A stretch of 64,000 bases of DNA from Sphagnum compactum (taxonomy: Eukaryota; Bryophyta; Sphagnopsida; Sphagnales). Where the stretch lies: assembly GCA_965153455.1 (NCBI GenBank), contig OZ234493.1, forward strand, positions 25,720,213 through 25,784,212. The letters run 5' to 3'. Shown here one piece after another: positions 25,114 to 36,002 of this stretch. Position numbers and translations under genes: made by a program. Positions within the stretch are counted from its first letter, which is position 1; each line of letters begins with the position of its first letter. The notes beneath the pieces were generated by a model, which ran no database searches, was not told where the DNA came from, and was given only the letters and a program-made list of their open reading frames with translations.

Positions 25114-25626
25114 ATGGCTAAGCAGACGGCATTTCAGAAATTCAAGAGTCGGTGGGCAGCGGAAATCAGAGATGAGGAGAAGCTTGCTGCGCATATCGTA
25201 AGTTTCTTCTTTGCCATCTCTTTTTTTTAAAGATTCTGTCTTCGTAGCAGTGTAGTTAGCACACATGCTGTTATAGCGCCGGTTTTGTTGTTGTTGTTGT
25301 CGTTTTTTTGTAAAATGTTTCTGAGTTTTGGTATGAGTTTCTATGGGCCTTGCAGTGCGGACACGCTTGTTTTGAAGGCTTGTGAAATAGACACTGCTGT
25401 ATTACGAAGTTTTGCTATTTGCGAGGTCATTCGCTGTTGCTGCCTTTATGCAACTTTCAATCAATCTCTCACTAGGATGTGATTCTATTCACAAAGAGTA
25501 CTGGTTTTCATTTCACTCATATGCTTCAGCTGTTTGTTGTGTCTGCAGAGATTATTGCGGGCAACTGCATTATTTGCAGGCTCAGTGTTTCTCATGCGCA
25601 ACTTTGGTGATCTAATGGCTGTATAA
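25114..25626 (+). CDS. TOM5: TOM5, mitochondrial import receptor small subunit (2 exons)
   Basis: A small subunit of the TOM translocase of the outer mitochondrial membrane. Exon 1 is 25114-25197 (28 codons, M-A-K-Q-T-A-F-Q-K-F-K ... ending LAAHI) and ends at a consensus GTAAGT. Exon 2 is 25549-25626 (RLLRATALFAGSVF, LMRNFGDLMAV, stop) after a 'tgtctgcag' acceptor. The 351-nt intron is phase 0 and the product is 53 aa. Plant TOM5 proteins are about 54 aa with the same layout: a charged N-terminal half containing a W and DE(E/N) segment, one C-terminal membrane helix (here about residues 33-48) and an ending close to LMR.(F/Y)GDLM.V. The start is favoured because the ATG opens the only frame that runs into the donor and gives the expected length. 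A frame upstream continues into it, but nothing supports using it. A telobox array lies just upstream. Confidence 0.85.
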
Positions 25627-28480
25627 TGTGGCTATCATTTAGCGATTGCAAAGGAAAATGTGCAAGGGTTTAAACTTTTGCTTCAATACCCCGGGGAGGG
25701 ATGAGTGCATTTTTGCATAGCCAAATGATGTCTTTGGCCTACTAGCAAAAGTTTTGCTCACAGAGAGGATGAGAATTATCTTGACTACAAAAACAGTCTG
25801 CAGAATAGAAACAGGAATGACAGTTTGTCTGTGATCATGCTCTTCTTATAGAGATCATTCTGAGGCACATGATGTCAAAAATGTGTTGCTCAAGCAAAGT
25901 TTCTTCGTACACACAGCTTTGCCTGTGATCAATTTATGTCAGTGGAATCCATCTGGTAATAGCAGCAGACTCTTGTTGCTCCATCTTTTTTCCAAATCAC
26001 TTCTAGAAACTCTGGTTCTGTTTTGAACATGCTCTTGGGATTGCTTGCACATTGGTCACTCTGAATTCAAGGAGTTCGCATTTTGTGGCATTTTGACCCT
26101 GGTTAGGATTGGGGTTTTGGTACAGATAATTGATCAGTCTCGACTGTCAACATCAGGTACCCACCCTGTCTTTGCATTTGATTCTGTCAGGTTGACCTCA
26201 ATGTCAGTTATCCACCCTGTATATGGACAGGTCTGGTGTTTGAATGAGGGGGGAAGATGGTTGCCTTCAGATTCCCCTGCAATGGCAAGCTCTCTGTGTA
26301 TTGTGAGACGTCGACTCTTTCCTGCTTTTGTCTTGATGTTTCAATGTGACACCATGTCTCTGATGTTTGTGGGCAGCTGAAACTTACCAAGTGTGGAGGA
26401 TCCTGATACAAATTTCTTTGTTAGGGAGTCAGGATTCCCAAATAAAGGCCTAGATGCTTTGCTTGTACAGGGGCAAAGCTCCAATGCAATCAAGCACCCT
26501 CACAAACTTGTTGCAGCTTGCATGAGGATACTATTGAACTTTTATTTAGGTACATCTCCTGATTGCTATCCAACACAGTAACCAAGTCTTCCTGTTGCTT
26601 CTGGAGGCAGAGTTTGGGTAGAATTCTTTGCCTGGATTTTTGAGCATATTGTGCTGTGCTTATTCATACTACTGTTGAGAGCTGATGAATGTAATGGGTA
26701 GTAGTAATGGCAGCTAGTCACTGCCATTGAGGATGCAGGCGATTTTCTGATGGGGACACTCACAAGGTTGTGATCATGCCCATTCCTGTTGTGGTTGTTT
26801 TAGTGTGGCCAGAATATGACATAAGCATCACCTTGAGAGTGTTATTGTCGAGTTTCTCTGTAATCTCACAGATATGTTAGAAGAGGAGGGCCAGGTTATT
26901 TTTGCAGATACTTTTGAGGGTTGCTAGTGAAGGTTCAGGAACTCGGAACAAAAGAAGAGACAATTGTGTAGATTGATGATGAAGAACAGCCTGGATCTGG
27001 ATCTTGTTGTGCATGTTCCTGAATGTTGCCCACTGAAATCAAATGCAGATGAGAGTTATATCACCCTTCAAATTGTCCTTCTGTCTATAGGATTGAGCTC
27101 TCAACTCCTTGCAAATGGATACAGATCCTTGGATCTTGCAAATCCTCTCCTTTTCCTTGTCCTTGAACTGGTGTTTCAGTTGTGCACAGGTCTTTTGGTC
27201 TCTGGTGTTTGGAAACCCTGCAGAGGGTCTTGTTTGTGGTGATTGTGGAAACTCTAACCTCATTCATGCAGAGAATCCTGAGATCATAGATGGGAAGGGT
27301 GGGTGAGGGAGAAAGGTTTGAACGGATTCAGAAGGATAGAACGACTATTGATCTTTCTGGTTGCTCTATTGAGAGAGCTTACTGAACATAAGGGACTAAA
27401 AACTTTGTTGTGTAGTGTAGGGTTCTTGACACTCAAGAAACAGGTTGTCTGTGTCAGAGTCCACAGTGAGAGAGCTGTAAGGTAGCAGTCTTCAGAAGTT
27501 GGGAGCTTGAAGATATTACAAGGTGGGAGCTGAATTTTGAATTTTGCTGAATCAATGTCAAGCTCAGAGCAGGTGGCTTGGGCAGAGCTCTCAACTAAGA
27601 AATCATGATGCCATCAATGTTCACCACAAGCATAGAATGTGTCTCCTCACAGGCTGTGCAACTATGGCAGAAATTGACACCTTCTAGCAGTGGCAGTATA
27701 GATCCTCCAGGAGGCTGGCTACCCATGGGGATTGGGCAAGAGGTTGTTGGTCTGGTTCTGATCAGCGATTTGTCTGTTTTCTGAAACTAGATACTCTATT
27801 TTTTGACATGGTTTGAATCTGCAAAACAGAAATCTGAAAGTATTGCAGATCTGTTGTACCAAATTATTGGTTGGTCAGAGATGGTGGTGTGCCTAGAGGC
27901 TGAGTAGCAAGAGCCAGTTCCACATTAATCCTTTGTGGTCAGGCTTGGGGCATCCATTCATTAAATGCACACTGTACTTGCCAAACTCTGTGATAGGGCC
28001 AATGACTACTGACTCCACCACTTCCATGGTGCTGTCCTTGGATGATTCTCACCCTCCATGAACAAAACCCATCTAACAACATTGAAACATACCAAACAAC
28101 TGCTCATCTCCAGAACAACCAATGAAGAAGAAACTCAAACTCAAGAGAAACTAGTCTAGTAGGCACAATGCCCAAAGGGAAAACAGTTGCAGATACAGAT
28201 CTAACCCCCAAAAAACAGCAACGGTGAAATCTGATGAGACGGAGCAAGTCTGAAGAAAAAGAGGAGGAGGTGAGAAGAAGAGGAAGGGGGACTTGGGACT
28301 CTGGAAAGCACATTTGATTTGTAATATAAAGCAACTCAAGGGACACATGAATGATGGGTCTTGTGCGCCACTTTCCTGACTGTTCTTATGCGCACGCATG
28401 AGTACTGATCTCTGACTGACCCCTCTCCGTTGATCCATTGTGATAACAACTATCATGGGTTGTTGTTTTGTTATCAATCT
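25627..28480. other. TOM5 3' flank and intergenic DNA, no gene identified
   Basis: Moderate GC and gene-like base composition, but no domain recognised. Frames such as 26,393-26,581 (plus, 62 codons) and 26,964-27,242 (plus) lack recognisable motifs. A minus-strand frame near 27,960-28,030 (E-S-V-V-I-G-P-I-T-E-F-G-K-Y) looks protein-like but is short and isolated. Spliced or decayed genes may be hidden here, and RNA data would be needed to tell. Confidence 0.4.
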
Positions 28481-28501
28481 CTAATGCTCTCTCCTTGAAC
28501 G

Positions 28502-28555
28502 GCAGGAGTTATAAACTGCAAAGTAAATGACTGCAGTTTATAACTCATTTCCTGC
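28502..28555. repeat. Small hairpin 3' of the MAPKKK gene
   Basis: The left arm gcaggagttataaactgca (28,502-28,520) pairs with the right arm at 28,532-28,555, which has one 5-nt bulge. The 11-nt loop is aagtaaatgac. It sits about 220-275 bp downstream of the MAPKKK stop codon, so it could be transcribed in a 3' UTR. Confidence 0.7.
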
Positions 28556-28576
28556 AGAAAAACAACGAATTTGATG

Positions 28577-28708
28577 TACTTGCACACAAAAACCATTGAA
28601 AAACAATCTCTATGAAAAAACAACAAATTTGTTGTATTTCTATAGAGATTGTTTTTCAAACATAGGTAGTTTTTTCTCAGTGGATGTAGGTTTTTGTGCA
28701 TAAGTATT
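28577..28708. repeat. Foldback (MITE-like) element downstream of MAPKKK
   Basis: A core of two perfect 18-nt arms (28,596-28,613 ttgaaaaacaatctctat; 28,642-28,659, its exact reverse complement) surrounds the palindromic 'acaacaaatttgttgt'. Outside the core, 'tacttgcacacaaaaacc' (left) and 'ggtttttgtgcataagta' (28,689-28,706) also pair, giving an imperfect palindrome of about 130 bp. This is typical of a short foldback element; no clear target duplication was found. Confidence 0.7.
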
Positions 28709-28777
28709 TGATATGTGGACTTGAGCCATTGCTCATGAGAAAAAAACCCTAAGAGTTTTGCTTACTGCAAGTTGGAA

Positions 28778-31102
28778 TCAATCCAACACACAAAAAAGCG
28801 TTCCTTCATCAAGGAGAAGCTGAAGAACATACACCAACACAAAACACATATGCACATACACACACACACAAGCAGTCTTTTCTTGAATGAATTGTGATCC
28901 TGTATCATTTTTACTCATCAATTGCAGCTGAATACAAGAAAGATCATTGGAAAGATCTTGAGAAATTTTGTCAAGGTGCTGCTTGTAATCAGAAAAGCAT
29001 GGCAATGAAGGATTCTTGTCAATGTGGGTTCTTCTTCTTCTACTTCTTCTTCTAGGTGGTTGCTGCAAACATCTCCTTTGATGCGCAGCTTCAAGCGGAG
29101 CTCCTCCTCCTCCTCTTCTTCTTCTTCTTCTTCTTCTTCTCCTAGTTCTTCTTCTCTGAGATTTATCTATTGCTGATGACAAATACTGTTGTGTCCAATC
29201 CATAGAATCAATAATCTTTTGACAAACAGATTTATCAAGAATTTGATGGTGGTCTTGCATGGAGTTTGGACCTGAAGAAGAATCAGGCTTCTTCATCCAC
29301 ACCGGATTCTTTTGTGGAATTTGTAGATTTGGGTGGTGCTGCAGCAAGGACCCAAAGAAGAAGGTGCTAGAAGAAGGTGCTCCAGTCTTGTTGGAGCAAG
29401 AATTTGCAGATTCAGCTTTGTGGAGAATCTGTAGAAAATTCGGCTTCATTCTAGATTCGGCTGCACTTGCAGTAGCAGTAGTGCAAGCAGAAGGGGCAGC
29501 AACAGCAGTAGCAGCAGGAGGGAGAAGAGAAGAAGCAGTTGATGAAGCTCCTCTGCAAGCAATTTCTTCTTCTTCTTCTTCTGCTGCTGGTGAAGATTTG
29601 CAAGCCTTTTGTGCACTTGCTGCATCTGCAAGCCTGTGAGGAGGAGGAGAGGGAGGAGACTCCAATCTTTTGGGCGAGGCCTTGGGAGATCGAACCACGA
29701 TCCATTCTCCTTGAGAAAGTGGAGTGAGAGGCGACGAGCTGTCCCACCAATCCTTGATGATGCTGCCGCTACTGCTCCTTGTTGTACCGGCAGCTTCCTC
29801 AATCTGCTGCGACGGCCTCCTAGGAGATTCCAAAGCTGCGAGCTTCTTCCAGAAAAACGTTGACGGGGTGGAGACAAGCGGAGTCGAGGAGGAGGATGAG
29901 GAGAGAACCAAGGTGCTGGTGGAATCGTGGTGATCAAGCTGCAGAACACTGGTGGGAGAAGCAGGAGGAGAAGCAGCAGCCTTGCAGGAGGATAGTTGTT
30001 GTTGCAGCAGCCGCCTTGGAGGAGGAGGAGCTGCACCATCCAAGCAGCATGTGGGGGGAGCTTGTTTTCCTCCTGTGAGAAAGGGATGCTGGAGGAGCTT
30101 GGCGGCAGTCCAGCGCTTGCGAGGGTCACGCTGAAAGCAGTGCGCAAGAAAGTCTTGCGCTTCCGGCGAGAGCGAAGCGGGAGTTTGCGGTACCTCGTCG
30201 CTACACCCAATGCGGTAGAGAGCGACAAAAGGATCGGCAATGTGCGCCCAGGGAGCACGTCCCGTGGCCATCTCCACCACAGTGCAACCCAGCGACCAGA
30301 TGTCGGACGGAAAGCCCTGCTCCTTCTGCAAGACGACCTCGGGCGCCATCCAAAGCGGAGTCCCATTCACCTTGTTCTCCATTGTCCCTGCTGCTGCTGC
30401 TTCTGCTTCTGCATCCTGCTGCAGTCCCAGCTGCTCTTGCTCTCCCAAAACACCAGGAAGTGCAGTGCAGCAAGAAGACTGACCAGGACCATTGCTGATG
30501 CGCTTGGCGGATCCAAAGTCTGCGAGCTTCACAGTGCCTGCATTGCCAACGAGAACATTCTTCCCCTTGATGTCGCAATGCACAATTCCTCGGCAATGCA
30601 GGTAATGGATCGCTTTCACCAGGCTCCTGGTATAAGACCGGATGAGATGCTCATCTAGAACAAGAGGCTGCTGCTCTTGCTGCTGCATCCCGGCCCCATC
30701 AGTACTGGCGAAGAACTGCTTCAAGAGTTCGGAGAGACAACCACCGGGCATGTACTCCAGAAACAAGTTGCGCATCCGCTTCCCACCTTCCTCACTCCAG
30801 TCACTTCCCAAGCATCGCACCACAAACTCTGACTCCAAATCCTGTAGCATCTGGATCTCATTCTCCAAAGCTGCCAGTGAATTGTTTCCACCAGCAGCAA
30901 CAGCAGCAGCAACACCCAAGTCCTGATCTTCACCATCGCTCCTAGTAGACTTGTGCTTATTACTATTACTGCAGCAACAATCTTCAGTGGATTTCACAGC
31001 AAACAGGTCCCCTGTCACTCTCTCCATCGCCAGATTCACTTGCCCAAATGCTCCAACTCCCAGCAACCTTCCACGGATCCAAGCTTCACCTCCATTTCCC
31101 AT
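28778..31102 (-). CDS. MAPKKK (MEKK-type, MAPKKK17/18-like kinase), single exon
   Basis: A cytosolic or nuclear protein kinase that would phosphorylate MAPKKs. The ATG at 31102 opens an intact 774-codon frame. The kinase domain is about residues 8-345: GVGAFG loop 15-20, VAIK-type Lys 37 (FAVKS), αC Glu about 80-82, catalytic HCDIKGKN 165-172, DFG 185-187, GTPLWMAPE 237-245 and DIWSLGC 257-263. The HCD motif with GTPLWMAPE is characteristic of the plant MAPKKK13-21 group, some of which act in abscisic acid and wound signalling; which member this is cannot be settled. Oddities: a low-complexity insert after Lys37 (about 40-75), a long activation-loop insert (about 191-235), and a ~430-residue low-complexity tail where family members often have under 250. 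An Arg/Gly run at about 650-672 is encoded by a (GAA)n-type microsatellite. The tail's last ~100 residues could be non-coding if the true gene has an intron; the kinase call is firm. Confidence 0.85.
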   Translation of the reverse strand: MGNGGEAWIRGRLLGVGAFGQVNLAMERVTGDLFAVKSTEDCCCSNSNKHKSTRSDGEDQDLGVAAAVAAGGNNSLAALENEIQMLQDLESEFVVRCLGSDWSEEGGKRMRNLFLEYMPGGCLSELLKQFFASTDGAGMQQQEQQPLVLDEHLIRSYTRSLVKAIHYLHCRGIVHCDIKGKNVLVGNAGTVKLADFGSAKRISNGPGQSSCCTALPGVLGEQEQLGLQQDAEAEAAAAGTMENKVNGTPLWMAPEVVLQKEQGFPSDIWSLGCTVVEMATGRAPWAHIADPFVALYRIGCSDEVPQTPASLSPEAQDFLAHCFQRDPRKRWTAAKLLQHPFLTGGKQAPPTCCLDGAAPPPPRRLLQQQLSSCKAAASPPASPTSVLQLDHHDSTSTLVLSSSSSSTPLVSTPSTFFWKKLAALESPRRPSQQIEEAAGTTRSSSGSIIKDWWDSSSPLTPLSQGEWIVVRSPKASPKRLESPPSPPPHRLADAASAQKACKSSPAAEEEEEEIACRGASSTASSLLPPAATAVAAPSACTTATASAAESRMKPNFLQILHKAESANSCSNKTGAPSSSTFFFGSLLQHHPNLQIPQKNPVWMKKPDSSSGPNSMQDHHQILDKSVCQKIIDSMDWTQQYLSSAIDKSQRRRTRRRRRRRRRRGGGGAPLEAAHQRRCLQQPPRRRSRRRRTHIDKNPSLPCFSDYKQHLDKISQDLSNDLSCIQLQLMSKNDTGSQFIQEKTACVCVYVHMCFVLVYVLQLLLDEGTLFCVLD
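29100..29155 (-). repeat. (GAA)n/(GGA)n microsatellite inside the MAPKKK tail
   Basis: On the plus strand ctcctcctcctc is followed by about nine ttc units and then ctcctag and ttcttcttct. In the coding frame this yields R-R-R-T, ten arginines and four glycines. Slippage here changes protein length in steps of one residue or breaks the frame. Confidence 0.85.
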
Positions 31103-31480
31103 AGCTGCAAATCCCTTTCTTCCTTCCTTCCTTCCTTCCTTTCTACTAGTGCTGCTGCAACTGGAGCAAGCTTCTTAAATCCTTGCACACACACACACAC
31201 ACACTCTCTCAAATTTCACAAACAAATAAATGTCAACCCAAAATCTCTCCAAACTCTCAGCTAGACTGTAAACCTCAACTAGAGCTTCTGAATCCTCCAC
31301 TACCACCACCACCACTACAGCAAAAGTTGATTCTTGTTCTTGCTCTATCAGCTCGCAGACTTAGCAAACAAACTACAAATCATAACACACTTCAAAGTTG
31401 TGGATCTACTGCTCAAGTTCTTATACTCCTCTTCTTCCTCCTGTTGCTGCTGTTGATCCTTTTTCTTCCCCAAGTTCTTT
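31103..31480 (-). promoter_or_regulatory. Probable MAPKKK leader/promoter with microsatellites
   Basis: Directly upstream of the MAPKKK ATG (minus strand) lie a (GGAA)n tract (plus-strand ccttccttcctt, about 31,117-31,143) and a (TG)n tract (plus-strand (ac)n, about 31,185-31,203), followed by mixed CT/AG-rich sequence. GA-rich tracts are common in plant 5' leaders. No TATA box is assigned. Confidence 0.4.
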
Positions 31481-32396
31481 TATTATTATTCTCCTTCTTC
31501 TTCTTCTACTACTACTACTACTACTTGTTCTTCTTGTTCTTCTTCCACAACTTGTTGGTTGGTTGTTTTTTGTTGTGCTTTGTTTGTTGGTGGTATGTGG
31601 GGTTGCATATGATCATCATGTGGGTCTGCTGGAACAGACAAGAAGAACAAGAGGAGCAGCAGCACCAACAGCACCAACAGTAGCAACAGGAGGAAGGGGG
31701 AAGGGGGGGGGGGGGGGACCTGACTGGTGGGGAAGGTAGGTAGGTGTGTCAGGAACTACTAATGTGCAGAAGCAAATTGAATGTGGGTCATGGACTCATC
31801 ATGGTTACTGTTTTTTTTTCCCCCCCCCCCCCCCCACCAATTTTTTGTCATTTTTTTTTGGCAAAAAAAATTGGGAAGATTTGGAATTTTTTTTTTGGGG
31901 GGACTCCCTAATGTAGATTTTTTGTAAATAAATTTGCTAAATTTTTGGGAAAAAAATAATTTACTAAATTATTTATATCACAAAATTGAGAACCAAAAAA
32001 GCCCCTGAAACTCATGATAATAAGGTTTGAAGAAACTTGAGACTGACTAACTGCTCTTGTGTTTTGTCAGGTTGCTAAGGCTCTAAGTTAAAAAGCTTAT
32101 TAGATTGGTTACTTTTTTCTTTGGTCTCTGTGTGTGTGTGTGTGTGTGTGTGTTTTGTGTCTGTCACCACACTTGCTGCCTGCCTGTGGCCTAGTTGTTG
32201 TTGATGATCATCATGCTCCTTTCCCTGGCTCCCAACTGCTGTAACTACTTACACAACATATACTAATAATTATTAATAATCAATAATAAATTAATAAATA
32301 ATGTAAAAATAATAATTTAAAAAATAATTATGAATAGTAATCAATAATGATCCCATCACTACCTCCTTCACTTTTTCTGGTCTCCAGTCTCCTCCA

Positions 32397-32434
<38 letters not shown>

Positions 32435-33400
32435 GTTTGTTTGTTTGTTTGTTTGTTCACTCTGGGGCTCACATAATTGGGCAGTGTTTTTCTGGTCTCC
32501 TACCCTTTGGTTCACAGGGTGTAGATTGGCAGGGCAAAGATTTCTGGTCTCCCACCACTCTCCCTCTCCTCTCAGTTTGGTTCACAGGGTGTATAATGGC
32601 AGTTGTGTCCCCTCTTTGCTTCTTGTCAGGGGCATTACCCCTACTACACCCCCAACCAAAAATAAATTAATTTAATTTTAATTTTTTAAAAAATTATAAT
32701 TATATTGTTAAAAAACACCTTCTCTGGAGTCTACAGATCTTGTCTGTAGATTATTGAGACATGTTAAAATTGTTTTTTTAAAAAAAAAGAAAAAAAGAAA
32801 ACCCCTTCTCTTCTCTGTAGTCTCCAGATCTGGTCTGTAGATTATTGAGACATGTTCATGTGTTGGTTTTAATTTAGATCCGGTGCTAAATAATTCATAT
32901 CTGCAGTTGGATTATTTAGATGCGGTTGTCAATTATTCTGATTATTCAGATGTGGTGGTGGATTATTATTATTATTATTATTATTCGGCATGGTCACAAC
33001 TAATGGGTTTTGGACCCACCTTCCCTTGTTTGTTTAGGGTTTAGGGTTTTAGGGTTTTAGTGTGAGGAGGGTTTTGGGGGGGGGGGGACTTAGGTTTTTG
33101 AGTTTAGTTGCAATTCGGAGTGCTTTGTGGTTTTGAATTTGTTAAGGATTCTGTATTTCATTTAGAGTAAATCCGGAGAGTATACCGTAACTAACCTTGG
33201 CCATTTCACATACATGTCTGTAAAAATAATTAATTAATTTTGAAATTTTCATTTTCAACAAATGGAATGAATATCCCTAAATATTCACTATTACCGTTTC
33301 ACAAATTTTTTTGATTTGGAAGAAATAAAGTTTGAAAATTGCAACAATTCTGAAAATAATATAATTAGTGTCGAATTGGCCCGGGTACTAGGGTAGGTGA
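31481..33400. repeat. Microsatellite-dense intergenic region
   Basis: This stretch holds no gene but many simple repeats: (tac)n at about 31,508-31,525; a G run at about 31,706-31,718; a C run at about 31,820-31,835; (tg)n at about 32,130-32,153; (ct)n at about 32,401-32,431 joined to (tttg)n at 32,432-32,457; (tta)n at about 32,966-32,986; and 'tttagggtttagggttttaggg' at about 33,036-33,057. A ~90-bp motif with 'agatc[t]ggtctgtagattattgagacatgtt' occurs twice (about 32,735-32,766 and 32,827-32,857). Confidence 0.7.
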
Positions 33401-33401
33401 G

Positions 33402-33479
33402 AAAGTCACCCCTTTTGGTTGGGGCTGCCTTTGAGCAAAAGGAGGCCCAAAGAGGCAGCCCCAACCAAGGGGTGACTTT
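33402..33479. repeat. 31-bp-arm hairpin next to a (GGTAA)n repeat
   Basis: The left arm (33,402-33,432, aaagtcacccc...ggttggggctgcc) and right arm (33,449-33,479, ggcagccccaacc...ggggtgacttt) are reverse complements apart from two 2-nt indels, with a 16-nt loop. A (ggtaa)n pentamer array follows at about 33,498-33,533 and an (ag)n run at about 33,609-33,647. Confidence 0.8.
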
Positions 33480-33600
33480 ATAGATAACTTGCCTCTAAGG
33501 TAAGGTAAGGTAAGGTAAGGTAAGGAAAGGTAAGGGGGGGGAGGGGGGGGTGTGTTAATTGTGTTTGATAAGTGTTCTTCTAAGCACACACTCACCACTT

Positions 33601-33649
<49 letters not shown>

Positions 33650-35964
33650 ATCATGTTGTGTGGGATCTTAAAGCTTTCCGAGTTATTACAATGCAAAGAG
33701 GAATCCATCAATTCATTTGTGCAATCATGCCACACTCACATGCACGGACCTACTACGATGTTGTGAAGTGTGGCTTACACATGGAATCAACTCGTCTGCA
33801 GCAACGAGGTGCAAAGGGACCGCAACTAGAGCATCAAACCCATGAGATTGTTAATAGTATCAAGAATGCTTAATGCACGCACCATCTTCATGAATCTACA
33901 CTAGTTCTATAGTGTCTAGGCCCCTAGGGTAATCCTCACCAATAACCGGATGTATTTTGCTTTGCACTTGGGGGGAAGGGAATACTATTGCTTCTCCCTC
34001 CTCTTCTCCCTCCTCAACCCCAAACCCATATGGATTCTTAATTTTCATCTGGTTATGCCAAAATTAAATTTTGACGCAATCTAGATTCGAATATGCTCCC
34101 ACCCACTAGGTAGTCATTTTTATCCTTAGTCAATTTGTTTACTCGGGCAAATTTTAAAAGGTTATTTCAACTTATAAACATAGTAATCAATTTTTTTTAA
34201 GTCGGTAAAATTGAAATAATAACTAGCAATAATAGATGACTAAAAGACCTACTATCACAATGGAGAGTTACTAAACTAAACATCCTTTAGGTAACAATGA
34301 CCCATTTTCTAGAATTTGTGAATCGCACCCCAAGCAAAATGACAATGGATGAAAATCTTTTTTCAATGGAATTGTACATGGTCAGTATGGATGATTTTGT
34401 TCAATGGAACTTTCCATCCAAAAGGTAGGTACCACCAGATTTCATAGGCCATGACCCAAGCATTCAAGTGTAAACTGCCCCTTAATTTAATGGTGCAGTA
34501 AGGCATAGCCTAGTTAGGCATTTATTAATTACTTTTTTTTTTTTGAAAATTCTGAAAAATACATGCTTGCCATGCTAAAAATCTGAGAAATTGTCTCAAA
34601 CACACTAGCTTCATTATTTACTATAATGCTGGATTATATATATTTTTTACTGCTAATGGAAATGACAAATTAAATTTAAATTTAAATTCTAGGCATTGTG
34701 CTGCCGAACAAGGCTAAGTTCTATGATAACTAAATGTTTTGGGGAATGGGATATCTCATTTTGCACTTTAGTTTTGTGCTTCTCAATATTTGTGGTGCCA
34801 AAAATGCAACATCAATTAGAAACATGAAATGCGCAATGTGACATTTGCATTTCCATCTTGTATCACATATATCATCATTGACTACCATACAAATTTTGTT
34901 ATGCATCATAGCCTCCCACAACATACATTACCATGGGAACTTCCATTAATACCAAGGAATGAAAATTTGACTTGGCAATAAAAGGGAAAAAAAAACCCGT
35001 TGAAATCAACATCATTAGCACAATTAACATTGTTATATCTCCAACTTGTAGAATATCCCAAGTGATTTTTCGTAAACTCTTGTTGTGTTAAAACAAAAAC
35101 CTTCGCAAATTGAGCCATATTGCTCTCATGACATTGGCATGATCAAAGACTTTGGACCTCAAACCCTAAACTTGTTGGTGCACAAATACTAATGTCCAAA
35201 ACTTCATGCTTCAACCCCAAATAACATGGGGAGTTGGCAAAAAAAGAAAAAGAAAACCCTAGAAAATATGCATCATGCTCCAACAACATAGTTCTTAAGA
35301 CATCATAAATCAAGTTTGAATAAGTTGCAATGCTTACATGCTAGAGCATACGAAGGAGTCCAACTTTGACCCCCCCCCCCCTCCGCCCCCCTTCCCCCTT
35401 AAAATAATAAGGGAACAAAGGATTGTGGTTGGCAAACAACAAAAGAACAAGTGTTTGAAATGAAGTTGGCTACAAATGTTTCATGCAACATGCACATGTT
35501 CTTGGCACATTTAAAAAGAAATTTGCAAGTGAAAACATTCATGGTTGTGAGATACATTCATGGTCTAGCTTCAACAACTGGTCATAATTGTGAGAGCATA
35601 GTAGTATAGTATATTTTTTCATTGGCAATAGAACCACTAGCCACATGATGTAGTGTACCCATTTGTTTTAAAGATGAGCACAAGTCCAAAGACCCACCAA
35701 CAACTCTCCAAGAACTCACTCTAGGAAGTTGTGTTTGATTGATTTTGGTGGAACTTTTTTGGTTTGGTGATGTGGGAAAGTCGGAAGATTGAGAATATAA
35801 ATTGTTTGAGACCATGTAACAAAATCCACAATATAATGCTAACCACTTCAAAGTTCAACTCTTCATAATACATCCCCGCCCCTAACATGCAAAGAATTTG
35901 TGATGTAGTGTCTTGTCCATAACAATTGAGGACAAATTGGGAGTCAAGTGACAATATCAATATA

Positions 35965-36002
<38 letters not shown>

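Noticed and set aside
29446-30366. 306-codon minus frame overlapping the MAPKKK in another frame
   Set aside because: Low-complexity Leu/Ser/Arg composition, an out-of-frame shadow of the kinase gene.
29996-30658. 220-codon plus-strand frame across the MAPKKK gene
   Set aside because: It is antisense to the conserved kinase domain and results from GC-rich codon use; no motif of its own.
32347-32670. 107-codon frame with Leu/Ser-rich start
   Set aside because: Its first third is a (ct)n/(tttg)n microsatellite translation.
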